From the NCBI GenBank assembly GCA_963666895.2, contig CAXXNS010000010.1, forward strand, positions 372,001 to 436,000: 64,000 bases of DNA, written 5' to 3'. The notes under the pieces were generated by a model, which saw only the letters and a program-made list of their open reading frames with translations, ran no database searches and had not been told where the DNA came from. The translations under genes and the position numbers were made by a program. Numbering within the stretch: position 1 is the first letter of the stretch; each line of letters starts with the position of its first letter. Below are positions 54,676-62,547 of this stretch, in pieces. This DNA is from G963666895 sp963666895 (lineage in GTDB: Bacteria; Desulfobacterota; Desulfovibrionia; Desulfovibrionales; Desulfovibrionaceae).

Positions 54676-55911
54676 TCAGACCCCGGAAAATCCGGGCTCT
54701 TGCCCGGTTCCCTGGTGGTCGAAGATGCGGGAGTTGACCACGTTGTCCCGCTCCAGCCGCCGAAGCCTGCGGCATTCCACCCGAAACACGTCCTGGACAG
54801 TGTACGGATCCGCCTCGCCCACCCCGGCCGCCACCTCGTGCAGCCGGGGCGCGGTCTGGAGCGCGGCCTCGGTCATGGCCTGGCCGTGCGCCCGCACCAG
54901 CACGTCGTGGTCCGCCACGGGATCCCGGTCCAGCAGGCGCACCCGGGTTCCCAGGTCCAGCCGGGTCAGGGGCTGCTCCGTGGCCAGGTACTCGGCCCGG
55001 GCCGGTTCCGAGTCCACGTAGAGCGTGGCGGCAAAGGGCTCCAGGGCCCGGATCAGCGGGACCGTGGCCCCGGTCAGGACCAGGCCAAGGTCCAGGAAGG
55101 CCGGGGTGACCAGCTCCATGCGCTCGTTCCAGACCTGGCCCGGGAAGCAGCCCCACTTGCGGGCGAAGTTGCGGATGGACATGTAGTACTGGGCCGCCCA
55201 CTCGTCCGAGGGCTTCTCGTCCAGCCGGTCGCCCAGGAACCGGGTGGAGCGCGACCCGAAGTGGTAGACCGCGGCCTGCCGGGCCTGGCCGTAGCGCGCT
55301 CCAGAGAGCTTGACCCGCAGATACAGGTCGTCGTCGTCCACCATGTATTTCAAAAAGAGCAGGTCCACCCCGCCGATGTCCATGAAGAACTTCCGCCGCG
55401 TCACCCAGGGGAAAAAGAGCACGGGCTCCACCACGCCCTGGTTGCGCTCCCGGTTCTCTTTGGCCCAGGCGTGGAACCGGGCCGGGTCGAACGCGCCCAG
55501 CCGGTCCCCGCAGTCCAGGTCCGCCTTGTCCGGGGAGGGATCGTACACCGGGGGCTCGGCCCGGTACGCGGCCAGAAAGTCGTAGCCCTGGTCCAGGACT
55601 TCCAGCAGGTCGTGGTCGAATCCCGGCGGCGCATACATGTCCGAGTGCAGCACGCACACGTACTCCCGCGTGGTCAGGGACACGGCCTTGTTGTAGGCGT
55701 GGCCGATGCCGATGTTCTTCGGCTCAACGTGGCGCACCAGATTGGGATCGCTCAGGGAGTGCATCCACTCCACGGCTCCGTCTTGCGACCCGTCGTCCAG
55801 GAGCACGATCTCGTGGTCCGGGCCCAGGTTGGCCCGCAGGCTGTGGTAGGCGAAACGGAAATAATCCAGTGCCTTGTAGTTGCAGAGGACAAATGACAGG
55901 GGCGTGCTCAT
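54676..55911 (-). CDS. Family 2 glycosyltransferase (GT-A fold), two-part
   Basis: This 411-aa enzyme has the family 2 start LSFVLCNYKALDYFRFAYHSL, the nucleotide-binding DGSQDG and the metal-binding LHSDMYAPPGF (DxD-like). GGVDLLFLKYMVDDDDLYLRVK is the acceptor-binding acidic segment (ED motif as DDDD). The C-terminal 150 residues have no clear motif. It is the last of four glycosyltransferase genes, two bases after the next one upstream on the minus strand. It adds sugars to a glycan or protein; substrates are not readable. Confidence 0.85.
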   Translation of the reverse strand: MSTPLSFVLCNYKALDYFRFAYHSLRANLGPDHEIVLLDDGSQDGAVEWMHSLSDPNLVRHVEPKNIGIGHAYNKAVSLTTREYVCVLHSDMYAPPGFDHDLLEVLDQGYDFLAAYRAEPPVYDPSPDKADLDCGDRLGAFDPARFHAWAKENRERNQGVVEPVLFFPWVTRRKFFMDIGGVDLLFLKYMVDDDDLYLRVKLSGARYGQARQAAVYHFGSRSTRFLGDRLDEKPSDEWAAQYYMSIRNFARKWGCFPGQVWNERMELVTPAFLDLGLVLTGATVPLIRALEPFAATLYVDSEPARAEYLATEQPLTRLDLGTRVRLLDRDPVADHDVLVRAHGQAMTEAALQTAPRLHEVAAGVGEADPYTVQDVFRVECRRLRRLERDNVVNSRIFDHQGTGQEPGFSGV

Positions 55912-55913
55912 GC

Positions 55914-56975
55914 CTAGTCCTTTGCCTTGTCCTCCGCCAGCACCTGGAGCAGGGCGTCCATGATCCGGCCCACCGGATCCAGGCCGTAGTCCACGGCCAC
56001 CTCCCGGGCCCGCTCGGCCAGGCTGGGGTCGTACTCGCCCTTGGCGGCCCGCCGCATCTGCGCGGCCAGGTCCTCCTGGTCGGGCTCGGCCCAGACCATG
56101 CCCGGCTCCAGGGACAGGCCCGGGGTCTTTTCAGCCTCGTCCTGGGTGACCTCCCGAAGGGTGAAGCCCACGGGCAGGCTGTTGGTCTCGTCCATGTACT
56201 CGGTGTTGCCGGAGTGGGCCGTGGCCACCACCGGGTTGCCAAAGGCCATGGCCTCGGCCAGGGACAGTCCCCAGGCTTCGGCCCGGTGCGGGCTGACGTA
56301 GCAGTGGCAAAGGGCGTGCAGCGCGGCCACCTGGCCGTCGGTAAGCTCCTGCTCCAGCACCCGCACCCCGGGCAGCTCGCCCAGGCCGGACACCATCTCG
56401 GCCAGGGGCGCCCGGTAAAGCTTGAGGGCCAGCCGGACCCTGAGCCCCTCGGCCCGGAGCGCGCCGTAGGCCCGCAGCAGGGCGGGCAGGTTCTTGCGCG
56501 GGTTGATGCCGTCGCTCACCGCGTAAAACCAGTAGTCGGGCAGTTTCTGCTTGGGTCCGGGCTCCATGCCCAGCAGCTCGCGCACGGACTCCGCGTCCTG
56601 GGGCGTGATCCGGGGACGGCGCACCACGTGGGGCACCACCCGCACCTGGGGATGCACCCCGGACAGGGCGCGACGGCTGAACTCGGTGCAGGTCCAGACC
56701 TGGTCGAACGGGGCCAGCATGTCCTTCCAGGCTCCGGGAGCCCGGTCCATCTCGAACACGGAATAGGCCACCAGGACCTTGCCCGCCAGGGCCTCGGCTC
56801 CGCCCAGCCCGTCCAGGTGTCGGGCCATGAACCGGGGCTCGTCGTGCACGATCACGGCCTCGGCCCGGGCCGGGTCGTCAACCAGGTCCGCGCCCGCGGC
56901 CTTGAGGGCGTAGATATTGTCCCGCCCGGCCCGCTGATGGCTGATGAATTCTCCCAACCGGTAGTGCACGCGCAT
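55914..56975 (-). CDS. Family 4-like glycosyltransferase (GT-B)
   Basis: This 353-aa protein has a short N-terminal domain and a GT4 C-terminal domain: YAVSDGINPRKNLPALLRAYGAL, CHCYVSPHRAEAWGLSLAEAMAFGNPVVATAHSGNTEYM. The E-x7-E pattern of retaining GT-B enzymes is present in RAEAWGLSLAEAM. The start was placed at the ATG at 56975, two bases after the previous stop; the frame also contains an upstream TTG at 56981. The preceding ribosome site is weak. It belongs to the tight four-gene set of glycosyltransferases. Its acceptor is unknown. Confidence 0.83.
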   Translation of the reverse strand: MRVHYRLGEFISHQRAGRDNIYALKAAGADLVDDPARAEAVIVHDEPRFMARHLDGLGGAEALAGKVLVAYSVFEMDRAPGAWKDMLAPFDQVWTCTEFSRRALSGVHPQVRVVPHVVRRPRITPQDAESVRELLGMEPGPKQKLPDYWFYAVSDGINPRKNLPALLRAYGALRAEGLRVRLALKLYRAPLAEMVSGLGELPGVRVLEQELTDGQVAALHALCHCYVSPHRAEAWGLSLAEAMAFGNPVVATAHSGNTEYMDETNSLPVGFTLREVTQDEAEKTPGLSLEPGMVWAEPDQEDLAAQMRRAAKGEYDPSLAERAREVAVDYGLDPVGRIMDALLQVLAEDKAKD

Positions 56976-56977
56976 GG

Positions 56978-57613
56978 TCAAAAGGTCCCGTAAAAAGCGT
57001 CTTGTTCGGCCTGCCGCTCTTTGCTCTTGGGGTGCGTGATGCGCACGGCCTCAAGCACGGCCAGGGCCTTGTTCTTGTCTTCCGCATCCTCCACGCAGGC
57101 CAGGGGCAGCTCATGGCAGCCCGGCCTGGCCCCGGGTCGGGGATGGGTGTTGACCCAGGGCTCGCCCCGTTGCACCAGGCGGAACTGGAAATCCGTTTCC
57201 TCCGAGGGCTCCCCGTCCACCAGGTTGGTGCGCGGGAAGCCCACCACCCGCAATCCCGGCCGCTCCTCAAGCAGTTTACCCAGGGCCGGGGCCAGCAGGG
57301 CCAGGAGCCTGGGCTCCACGTGCTCGTCCGCGTCCAGCATGAACACCCACTCGCAAGGGCTCATACCGGCCAGATGGGAGCGCTGGGCCGCGAAGTCCCT
57401 GTCCAGGGACCGGGCCTGCACCAGCACCGCTTCCCCGGGCTGCGGGGCCAGGGTCCGGACCTTGTCCAGCACCGCGTCCGGCACCTCGGGACCGTCGTAA
57501 AGCACGGCCAGAAAGTCGAACGGCCCGGCGTTGTCCGCCAGCCATTGGTCCAGCAGGCCCACGTCGGCCGGAGCCAGGAGCAGGCCCAGACAAAGGTCCG
57601 GCCTGTCATTCAT
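56978..57613 (-). CDS. Family 2-type glycosyltransferase
   Basis: This 211-aa protein is a GT-A domain. It starts LCLGLLLAPADVGLLDQWLADNAG, contains the acceptor and DxD-like region CEWVFMLDADEHVEPRLLALL, with aspartates in LDADEH, and has EETDFQFRLVQRGEPWVNTHPRP. It is shorter than most members (about 250 aa) but contains the core. ATG at 57613 with GGGGAGCCGGGG upstream. It overlaps the upstream gene by eight bases. In context it may act with the other three glycosyltransferases in one pathway. Confidence 0.82.
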   Translation of the reverse strand: MNDRPDLCLGLLLAPADVGLLDQWLADNAGPFDFLAVLYDGPEVPDAVLDKVRTLAPQPGEAVLVQARSLDRDFAAQRSHLAGMSPCEWVFMLDADEHVEPRLLALLAPALGKLLEERPGLRVVGFPRTNLVDGEPSEETDFQFRLVQRGEPWVNTHPRPGARPGCHELPLACVEDAEDKNKALAVLEAVRITHPKSKERQAEQDAFYGTF

Positions 57614-59282
57614 CCCCGGCTCCCCACTCCTCAAGCTCCAACAGGTCGTGCTTCAAACACCACAGGATCAGGAACCGGGCCCAATCCGGGTTTGCGTAGG
57701 CCGGGAACCGCTCGCCCAGCCGCCTGGCCAGCTCGGCCACGGTCACGGACTTGCGGGCCAGGAAGCAGGCGTGGCGCAGGGCCTCCTTGTCCAGGAGCCA
57801 GGCCACGCCCAAATAGCGGGCCGGGTCCTCCCTGCCCTGGTGCACGTCCTGTCCCGCGCTGCCCATGCGCACGCGCATATCCGGGTCCAGCAGCCCGGTG
57901 GGGTGGGCCGCGAAGGTGCGGCCGTAGTCCACGTGCTGGGGATGCGGAATGTCGGCCAGGCGTTCCCGGTCCCCCGCGTCCAGCTTGTTGAGTTCCTCCC
58001 ACAGGGCCACGTGCTGCTCCACCACCGAGCCCCAGGTGAATCGCTCCAGAACCCGCTTGCGACCGGCCTGGCCCATGGCCCGGCGCAGATTTTCACTTTC
58101 CTCCGAGCCGCCCAGGAGCCGGGCCAAAGCGTCGGCCGTGCGGCCCACGCTGACCGCGGTCTGCTGGGCCAGGAGCAAATGGTACTGGTTGTCGAAGAGC
58201 AGCGGGGCCAGGACGTCCACGTCCGGCGTTTCGGCCGGGCCCAGGCTGGGGATGAGCAGCCCGGTCTCCTGGTGGACCACGGTGTCCCGATACCCGTCGT
58301 AATCCGAGGCGATGACCGGCAGCCCGGCCAGCATGGCCTCCAGGATGCTCAGGCCGAAGGTCTCCTGGGGGTTGTCCGCCAGGGACACGAAACAGTCCGC
58401 CCCCAGGAACAGATCGGCCTTTTCCTGGTCGTCGGGCCGGGCCTTGATGATGGTCTCCAGGCCGCGCCCCTTGGCCAGGGCGGCCAGGCTGGCCGGCAGC
58501 TCGTCCTTGTCGTCCATCCACCCGGCCAGGACCAGGCGCACCGCGCCCAGATCGAGGCGGCCCTGGGCCGAGGCCCGCCACGCGGCCCGCACCAGGGGCA
58601 GCACGTCCATCTTGGAGGCGTGGTGAATGCGGCCGAAGACCAGGATGGTGGCCTTGTCCGGAGACAGCCCGGCCCGCTCCCGGGCCTGGGCCTTGTTGGC
58701 CTCGGTGGGCTCGGGGAACAGGCCCGGGTCCACGCCCAGGGGGATGCGCCGGACGCTCGGCCCGGGGAATCCCGCCGGGTCCAGGCCCAGGCGTTGGCGC
58801 AGGGTGTCGTAAAAGGCCCGCACGGACGCCTCCCCGGCCCGGCTGGTGGCCACCACGCAGTCGCGGGGAGTGGCGCCCGGCCACAGATGCAGGCTCATGG
58901 CCTGGCCGTAGGATGCGTAGGACAGGGAGTGCACCGGCGCAGTGATGGGGAAGGTCCGCTTGCTTACCCGGTTCCTGAGCCTGCCCAGATGGGCGAAGTT
59001 CAGGATGCAGTCCGACAAATGGAAGCAGTGAAAGTCGTTCTCGGCCAGGGCCCGGGGCAGCTCCATGCGGTGGCGGACCACGGCCTTGATCCCGGGAAAG
59101 GAGCGCTCGAGCTCGGCCTGGTAGGATTCGGCGAACCGCCGGTCGGCCGGGAAGAAGTGGTATTCGTCAAAGGGGTCGGCCTGGAGCAGGGCGGTCAGGA
59201 ACCCCTGGTTGGCCACCTTGCGGCCGAGCACCGGGCCGGATTCCAGGAACGGGTCCAGCGTACCGAACAGCGTGGGAGACAT
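57606..59282 (-). CDS. Family 4 glycosyltransferase with C-terminal extension
   Basis: This 558-aa protein has a GT-B fold. It has VFGRIHHASKMDVLPLVRAA, ADCFVSLADNPQETFGLSILEAMLAGLPVIASDYDGYRDTVVHQETGLLI. The E-x7-E motif is in ETFGLSILEAM. About 130 C-terminal residues (WGSVVEQHVALWEEL...EEWGAGDE) extend beyond the GT4 core, with no recognised domain. The ATG at 59282 is the first codon and has no clear Shine-Dalgarno. It is the first gene of the four-gene cluster, and its stop overlaps the next gene by 8 bases. Confidence 0.85.
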   Translation of the reverse strand: MSPTLFGTLDPFLESGPVLGRKVANQGFLTALLQADPFDEYHFFPADRRFAESYQAELERSFPGIKAVVRHRMELPRALAENDFHCFHLSDCILNFAHLGRLRNRVSKRTFPITAPVHSLSYASYGQAMSLHLWPGATPRDCVVATSRAGEASVRAFYDTLRQRLGLDPAGFPGPSVRRIPLGVDPGLFPEPTEANKAQARERAGLSPDKATILVFGRIHHASKMDVLPLVRAAWRASAQGRLDLGAVRLVLAGWMDDKDELPASLAALAKGRGLETIIKARPDDQEKADLFLGADCFVSLADNPQETFGLSILEAMLAGLPVIASDYDGYRDTVVHQETGLLIPSLGPAETPDVDVLAPLLFDNQYHLLLAQQTAVSVGRTADALARLLGGSEESENLRRAMGQAGRKRVLERFTWGSVVEQHVALWEELNKLDAGDRERLADIPHPQHVDYGRTFAAHPTGLLDPDMRVRMGSAGQDVHQGREDPARYLGVAWLLDKEALRHACFLARKSVTVAELARRLGERFPAYANPDWARFLILWCLKHDLLELEEWGAGDE

Positions 59283-59395
59283 GGCCTTTTAGATACCGGG
59301 TCAGGGGGGTTTGTCAAAGCGCAAATCCACCATGCCGCACCAGGGCCCGGGCAACGGCTTTTTGACGCCGCCCGGGCCGGGTAGGAAACATTTTC

Positions 59396-59405
59396 TTATA
59401 TTATA
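59396..59405. promoter_or_regulatory. AT-rich -10-like box in the divergent 59283-59508 region
   Basis: TTATATTATA holds a minus-strand TATAAT (59405-59400) and plus-strand TATATT (59397-59402). No good -35 box was found for either at 16-18 bp. It lies between the divergent glycosyltransferase and GGDEF genes. Low confidence. Confidence 0.35.
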
Positions 59406-59508
59406 CCGCAACCGACTGGATACGCACGGTTTTCATCCGTGGTCCCTATTTTGCACATCCTCTTGCTGAAGCAAACCGGACCCTATTGGATTCAGGAGGC
59501 GGACAAGG

Positions 59509-61032
59509 ATGCTGCACCAGATCGACAAGACCGACAGCGGATATGCCAAAACCACCACCGTGGGCGCGTTCCCCAAGGAACGGCTCTGGGGCGTGGGCCT
59601 GGCCAGGGACGAGCAGGTGGCGCTGGCCGAGGCCATGGGCCCCGGCTTCGTGCTCAAGAACCTGCCGCCCGAGGAGCCACCCGCGATCACGGATTCCGAG
59701 CCGGGCAAGGACGCCACCCCGGAAACCGCCTGGATTCCCTGGCGCGTGTGGAAGACCATGTCCGACAACGCCCGCGAGGCCTATTTCCGCCTGGAGACCA
59801 CCCAGCGCATCCTGGTCCAGGACGAGCACGACGAGGACGTGGAGATCGAGGAGGTCCTGGCCCAGGGCTTCCTGACCGTGGTCCGCAAGCCCCTGACCCG
59901 GTCCAAGGTGCGCGATGCCCTGTTCCGGGCCAAGGAAGTCTCCACCCTGTACGCGGACATCTACCGCATGACCCGGGAAATCTTTCTGGAGCGGGAACTG
60001 CTGTCCCGCAAGACCGACCAGCTCTCCTTCCTGAACACCCTGCTGTCCACGGCCAGCAGCAGCCTGGACCCGGCCGAGATCCTGTCCGGGGCCCGGCGCG
60101 ACCTGTGCCTGCTCCTGCCCGTGCACCTGATCACCGCCGCCTTCTTCCCCGCGGAACTGGACAAGGACAACCACGTCCGCTTCTTCATGCCGCTGATGAC
60201 CCCGGAGGCCGAGGAGGCCTGGACCGATTTCCTCATCGACCAGACCCTGAGCCAGGGCTTCGGGCCCGTGGACGGCTTCCACATCGAGTCCATCGCCATG
60301 GGCCCGGCGCCCCAGGAGCGCACCCCGTCCGACGGCCGGACCGTGGTCCTGCCGCTCAAGTCCGGCACCCAAACCTTCGGCTGCCTGTCCCTGCTCTGCG
60401 ACACCAGCACCCGGCTGGCCAAGGACCAGGTCCAGACCCTGCGGGCCGCGGTCAACCATTTGGCCCTGGCCCTGCACAACGCCATGGTCCACTCGGCGGT
60501 CAAGACCCAGGCGGACCACGACGGCCTGACCCGGCTCCACAACCGCCGGAGTTTTGACGAGCGCCTGCGCCAGGAGCTGGTCCGGTCCCGCCGTTACGGC
60601 AACGACCTGTCCCTGATGATGATCGACCTGGACCACTTCAAGGAAGTCAACGACCAGTACGGCCACGCGGCCGGCGACGCGGCCCTGACCCAGGTGGCCG
60701 GGCTCCTGGCCGAGTCCATGCGCGCCTCGGACTTCGCGGCCCGCTACGGCGGCGAGGAATTCGCCGTGCTCCTGCCCCATACGGGCCGGGACGACGCCCT
60801 GCACCTGGCCGAACGCCTTCGCCAGGCCATCGAGACCAGGCAGCTGGCCGTGGGCGAGCGCAGCTTTTCCATCACCGCGTCCATCGGGGTCTCGTCCCTG
60901 GACGGCCGCGCCCTGTCCCCCAGCGACGACCTGCTCCTGCGCGCGGACAAGGCCCTGTACGCGGCCAAGGGCAACGGCCGCAACGCGGTCATGGCCGACG
61001 CGCCCGACCGGGCGAATTCCGTGGCCCAGTAG
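59509..61032 (+). CDS. GGDEF-domain diguanylate cyclase with receiver-like and GAF-like N-terminal region
   Basis: This 507-aa cytoplasmic protein has an N-terminal region (residues about 25-150) that ends with a degenerate receiver-like segment (GFLTVVRKPLTRSKVRDALF, retaining the Lys-Pro), a coiled coil, and a GAF-like domain (residues about 190-330). The C-terminal GGDEF domain has DGLTRLHNRRSFDERL, DLDHFKEVNDQYGHAAGD and the active site RYGGEEF. The inhibitory I-site RxxD is present as RASD five residues upstream. It should make cyclic-di-GMP. The phospho-acceptor Asp is not clearly identifiable in the N-terminal part. ATG at 59509; GGACAAGG stands upstream. Confidence 0.88.
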   Translation: MLHQIDKTDSGYAKTTTVGAFPKERLWGVGLARDEQVALAEAMGPGFVLKNLPPEEPPAITDSEPGKDATPETAWIPWRVWKTMSDNAREAYFRLETTQRILVQDEHDEDVEIEEVLAQGFLTVVRKPLTRSKVRDALFRAKEVSTLYADIYRMTREIFLERELLSRKTDQLSFLNTLLSTASSSLDPAEILSGARRDLCLLLPVHLITAAFFPAELDKDNHVRFFMPLMTPEAEEAWTDFLIDQTLSQGFGPVDGFHIESIAMGPAPQERTPSDGRTVVLPLKSGTQTFGCLSLLCDTSTRLAKDQVQTLRAAVNHLALALHNAMVHSAVKTQADHDGLTRLHNRRSFDERLRQELVRSRRYGNDLSLMMIDLDHFKEVNDQYGHAAGDAALTQVAGLLAESMRASDFAARYGGEEFAVLLPHTGRDDALHLAERLRQAIETRQLAVGERSFSITASIGVSSLDGRALSPSDDLLLRADKALYAAKGNGRNAVMADAPDRANSVAQ

Positions 61033-61074
61033 CCGCGGCTTGACCTCGGGCCCGATAGCGGGCACACCCGGCCC

Positions 61075-61752
61075 ATGAATGAGTTGCTCTGGCTGGGCTT
61101 CGCCCTGCTGGACCTGTGCCTGGTCCTTCTCGTCTATCGCCTGTTCGGCCGCACCGGCCTGTACGGCCTGGTGGTCTTCAACCTCATCCTGTGCAACATC
61201 CAGGTCCTCAAGACCGTGGAATTGTTCGGGTTCACCGCCACCCTGGGCAATGTGCTCTACGGCTCGGTCTTCCTGACCACGGACATCCTGAGCGAGATCC
61301 ACGGCAAGGCCGAAGCCCGGCGGGCCGTGCTCATGGGCTTCGTGGCCCTGGTCATGGCCGCGCTGTACATGCAGGTGGCCCTCATCTTCACCCCGGACCC
61401 CTCGGACTTCGCCCAGCCCCACCTGGAAGCCATCTTCGGCCTGTTGCCGCGCATCGCGGCCGCCAGCCTGGCCGCCTACCTGGTCAGCCAGTTCCACGAC
61501 ATCTGGGCCTTCCACTGGATCAAGGCCCGGACCAGCGGCCGCCATCTCTGGCTGCGCAACAACGCCTCCACCCTCGTCTCCCAGCTCCTGGACTCGCTCA
61601 TCTTCTGCACCATCGCCTTTGCCGGGGTGTTCGAGGGGCCCGCGTTCTGGGACATCGTGCTGACCACCTACCTGTTCAAGCTGGTGGTGGCCGTGCTGGA
61701 CACGCCCTTCCTGTACCTGGCCAAACGGATCAGGCCGGCCGAATCCGCATAA
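61075..61752 (+). CDS. yhhQ: Queuosine precursor transporter (YhhQ/DUF165 family)
   Basis: This 225-aa membrane protein has about six transmembrane helices. Family motifs: LCNIQVLKTVELFGFTATLGNVLYGSVFLTTDILSEIHGKAEARRAVLMGF, QFHDIWAFHWIKA, LWLRNNASTLVSQLLDSLIF and LFKLVVAVLDTPFLYLAKR. Members take up preQ0/preQ1 for tRNA queuosine modification. The ATG is at 61075. The gene follows the GGDEF gene by 42 bp and could be co-transcribed. The terminator at 61751 serves as a common end for this gene and the convergent SPOR gene. Confidence 0.9.
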   Translation: MNELLWLGFALLDLCLVLLVYRLFGRTGLYGLVVFNLILCNIQVLKTVELFGFTATLGNVLYGSVFLTTDILSEIHGKAEARRAVLMGFVALVMAALYMQVALIFTPDPSDFAQPHLEAIFGLLPRIAAASLAAYLVSQFHDIWAFHWIKARTSGRHLWLRNNASTLVSQLLDSLIFCTIAFAGVFEGPAFWDIVLTTYLFKLVVAVLDTPFLYLAKRIRPAESA

Positions 61753-61782
61753 AAAACCGCCCCAGGCGTTCACCCGGGGCGG
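61751..61782. terminator. Bidirectional terminator between yhhQ and the SPOR gene
   Basis: CCGCCCC (61757-61763) and GGGGCGG (61776-61782) form a stem. On the minus strand it is followed by six T residues (61756-61751), an excellent terminator for the SPOR gene. On the plus strand the downstream sequence CTTGTCTTCTCTT is T-rich and may serve yhhQ. Confidence 0.85.
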
Positions 61783-61809
61783 CTTGTCTTCTCTTGCGCT
61801 GGTCCGCGT

Positions 61810-62523
61810 CTATTGCGCGGGCTGCGTTGGATTCTTGCTCACCAGCATGGGCTTGACCTGGGTGATCTCGAACACCGCATCCCTGAGCTCGCGGGTGGAA
61901 GGCGGGGTGCCGGTGTGCAGCACCCGGACCCGGTACCAGGTCACGCCCTGGTTGCTGCCCTCGGCGATGTCCGTGGTCAACCCCTTGGCCCCAAGCTTGG
62001 CGGCCAGGTCCTGGGCCATGGCCTGCTCCTTGAACGCGGCCACCTGGTACACGTAGTCGAACACGGGCTCGTCCGGGTCGGCCGGGGCCTGCTCGATCTG
62101 TGCGGGCTCGGCCTGTTCGGCGGGCTGCTCGGCGGCCTCGGGAACTGTCTCGGGCGCCGTTTCAGCGGCCGTCTCGGGGGCGGGCTCGGCCGTGGCTTCA
62201 GTGGCGTTGGCCTCGCTGGCCGCGGCCGGTTTCGGCTTGGGCTTGGGCTTCTGCTCGCCGATGCGCTCGGGGTAGGTCAGCTCCTCGGGCCGCAGCACCT
62301 CGGGCTCGGCCTGTTCGGCCTGCTCGCGCAGCTCCTGCGGGGTCTGGTACTCCTCCTGCACCGGGAAGTAGCCGCGCCCGACCAAGAGTCCGAACACGAA
62401 GAAGATGGTCAGGGCCAGGGCCGCGCCCACGCCCATCCAGATGAGGTCCGTGGCCGTGAGCACCACGGTGAAGACCTTGGGCCCCTTGCGGGGCGTGTTG
62501 ACCACCACCTTGGGATTGGTCAT
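61810..62523 (-). CDS. SPOR-domain membrane protein
   Basis: This 237-aa protein has an N-terminal cytoplasmic tail, one transmembrane helix (residues about 28-50, LIWMGVGAALALTIFFVFGLLVG), a long Glu/Ala/Pro-rich linker (residues about 65-150), and a C-terminal SPOR domain (FDYVYQVAAFKEQAMAQDLAAKLGAKGL...VTWYRVRVLHTG). SPOR domains bind peptidoglycan lacking stem peptides, so it probably localises at the division site or wall-remodelling sites. ATG at 62523 follows GGCAGGGAGAAGCGTTG. It is 24 bp after argS on the same strand and is probably co-transcribed with it. Confidence 0.87.
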   Translation of the reverse strand: MTNPKVVVNTPRKGPKVFTVVLTATDLIWMGVGAALALTIFFVFGLLVGRGYFPVQEEYQTPQELREQAEQAEPEVLRPEELTYPERIGEQKPKPKPKPAAASEANATEATAEPAPETAAETAPETVPEAAEQPAEQAEPAQIEQAPADPDEPVFDYVYQVAAFKEQAMAQDLAAKLGAKGLTTDIAEGSNQGVTWYRVRVLHTGTPPSTRELRDAVFEITQVKPMLVSKNPTQPAQ

Positions 62524-62547
62524 CAACGCTTCTCCCTGCCCCTTTCG

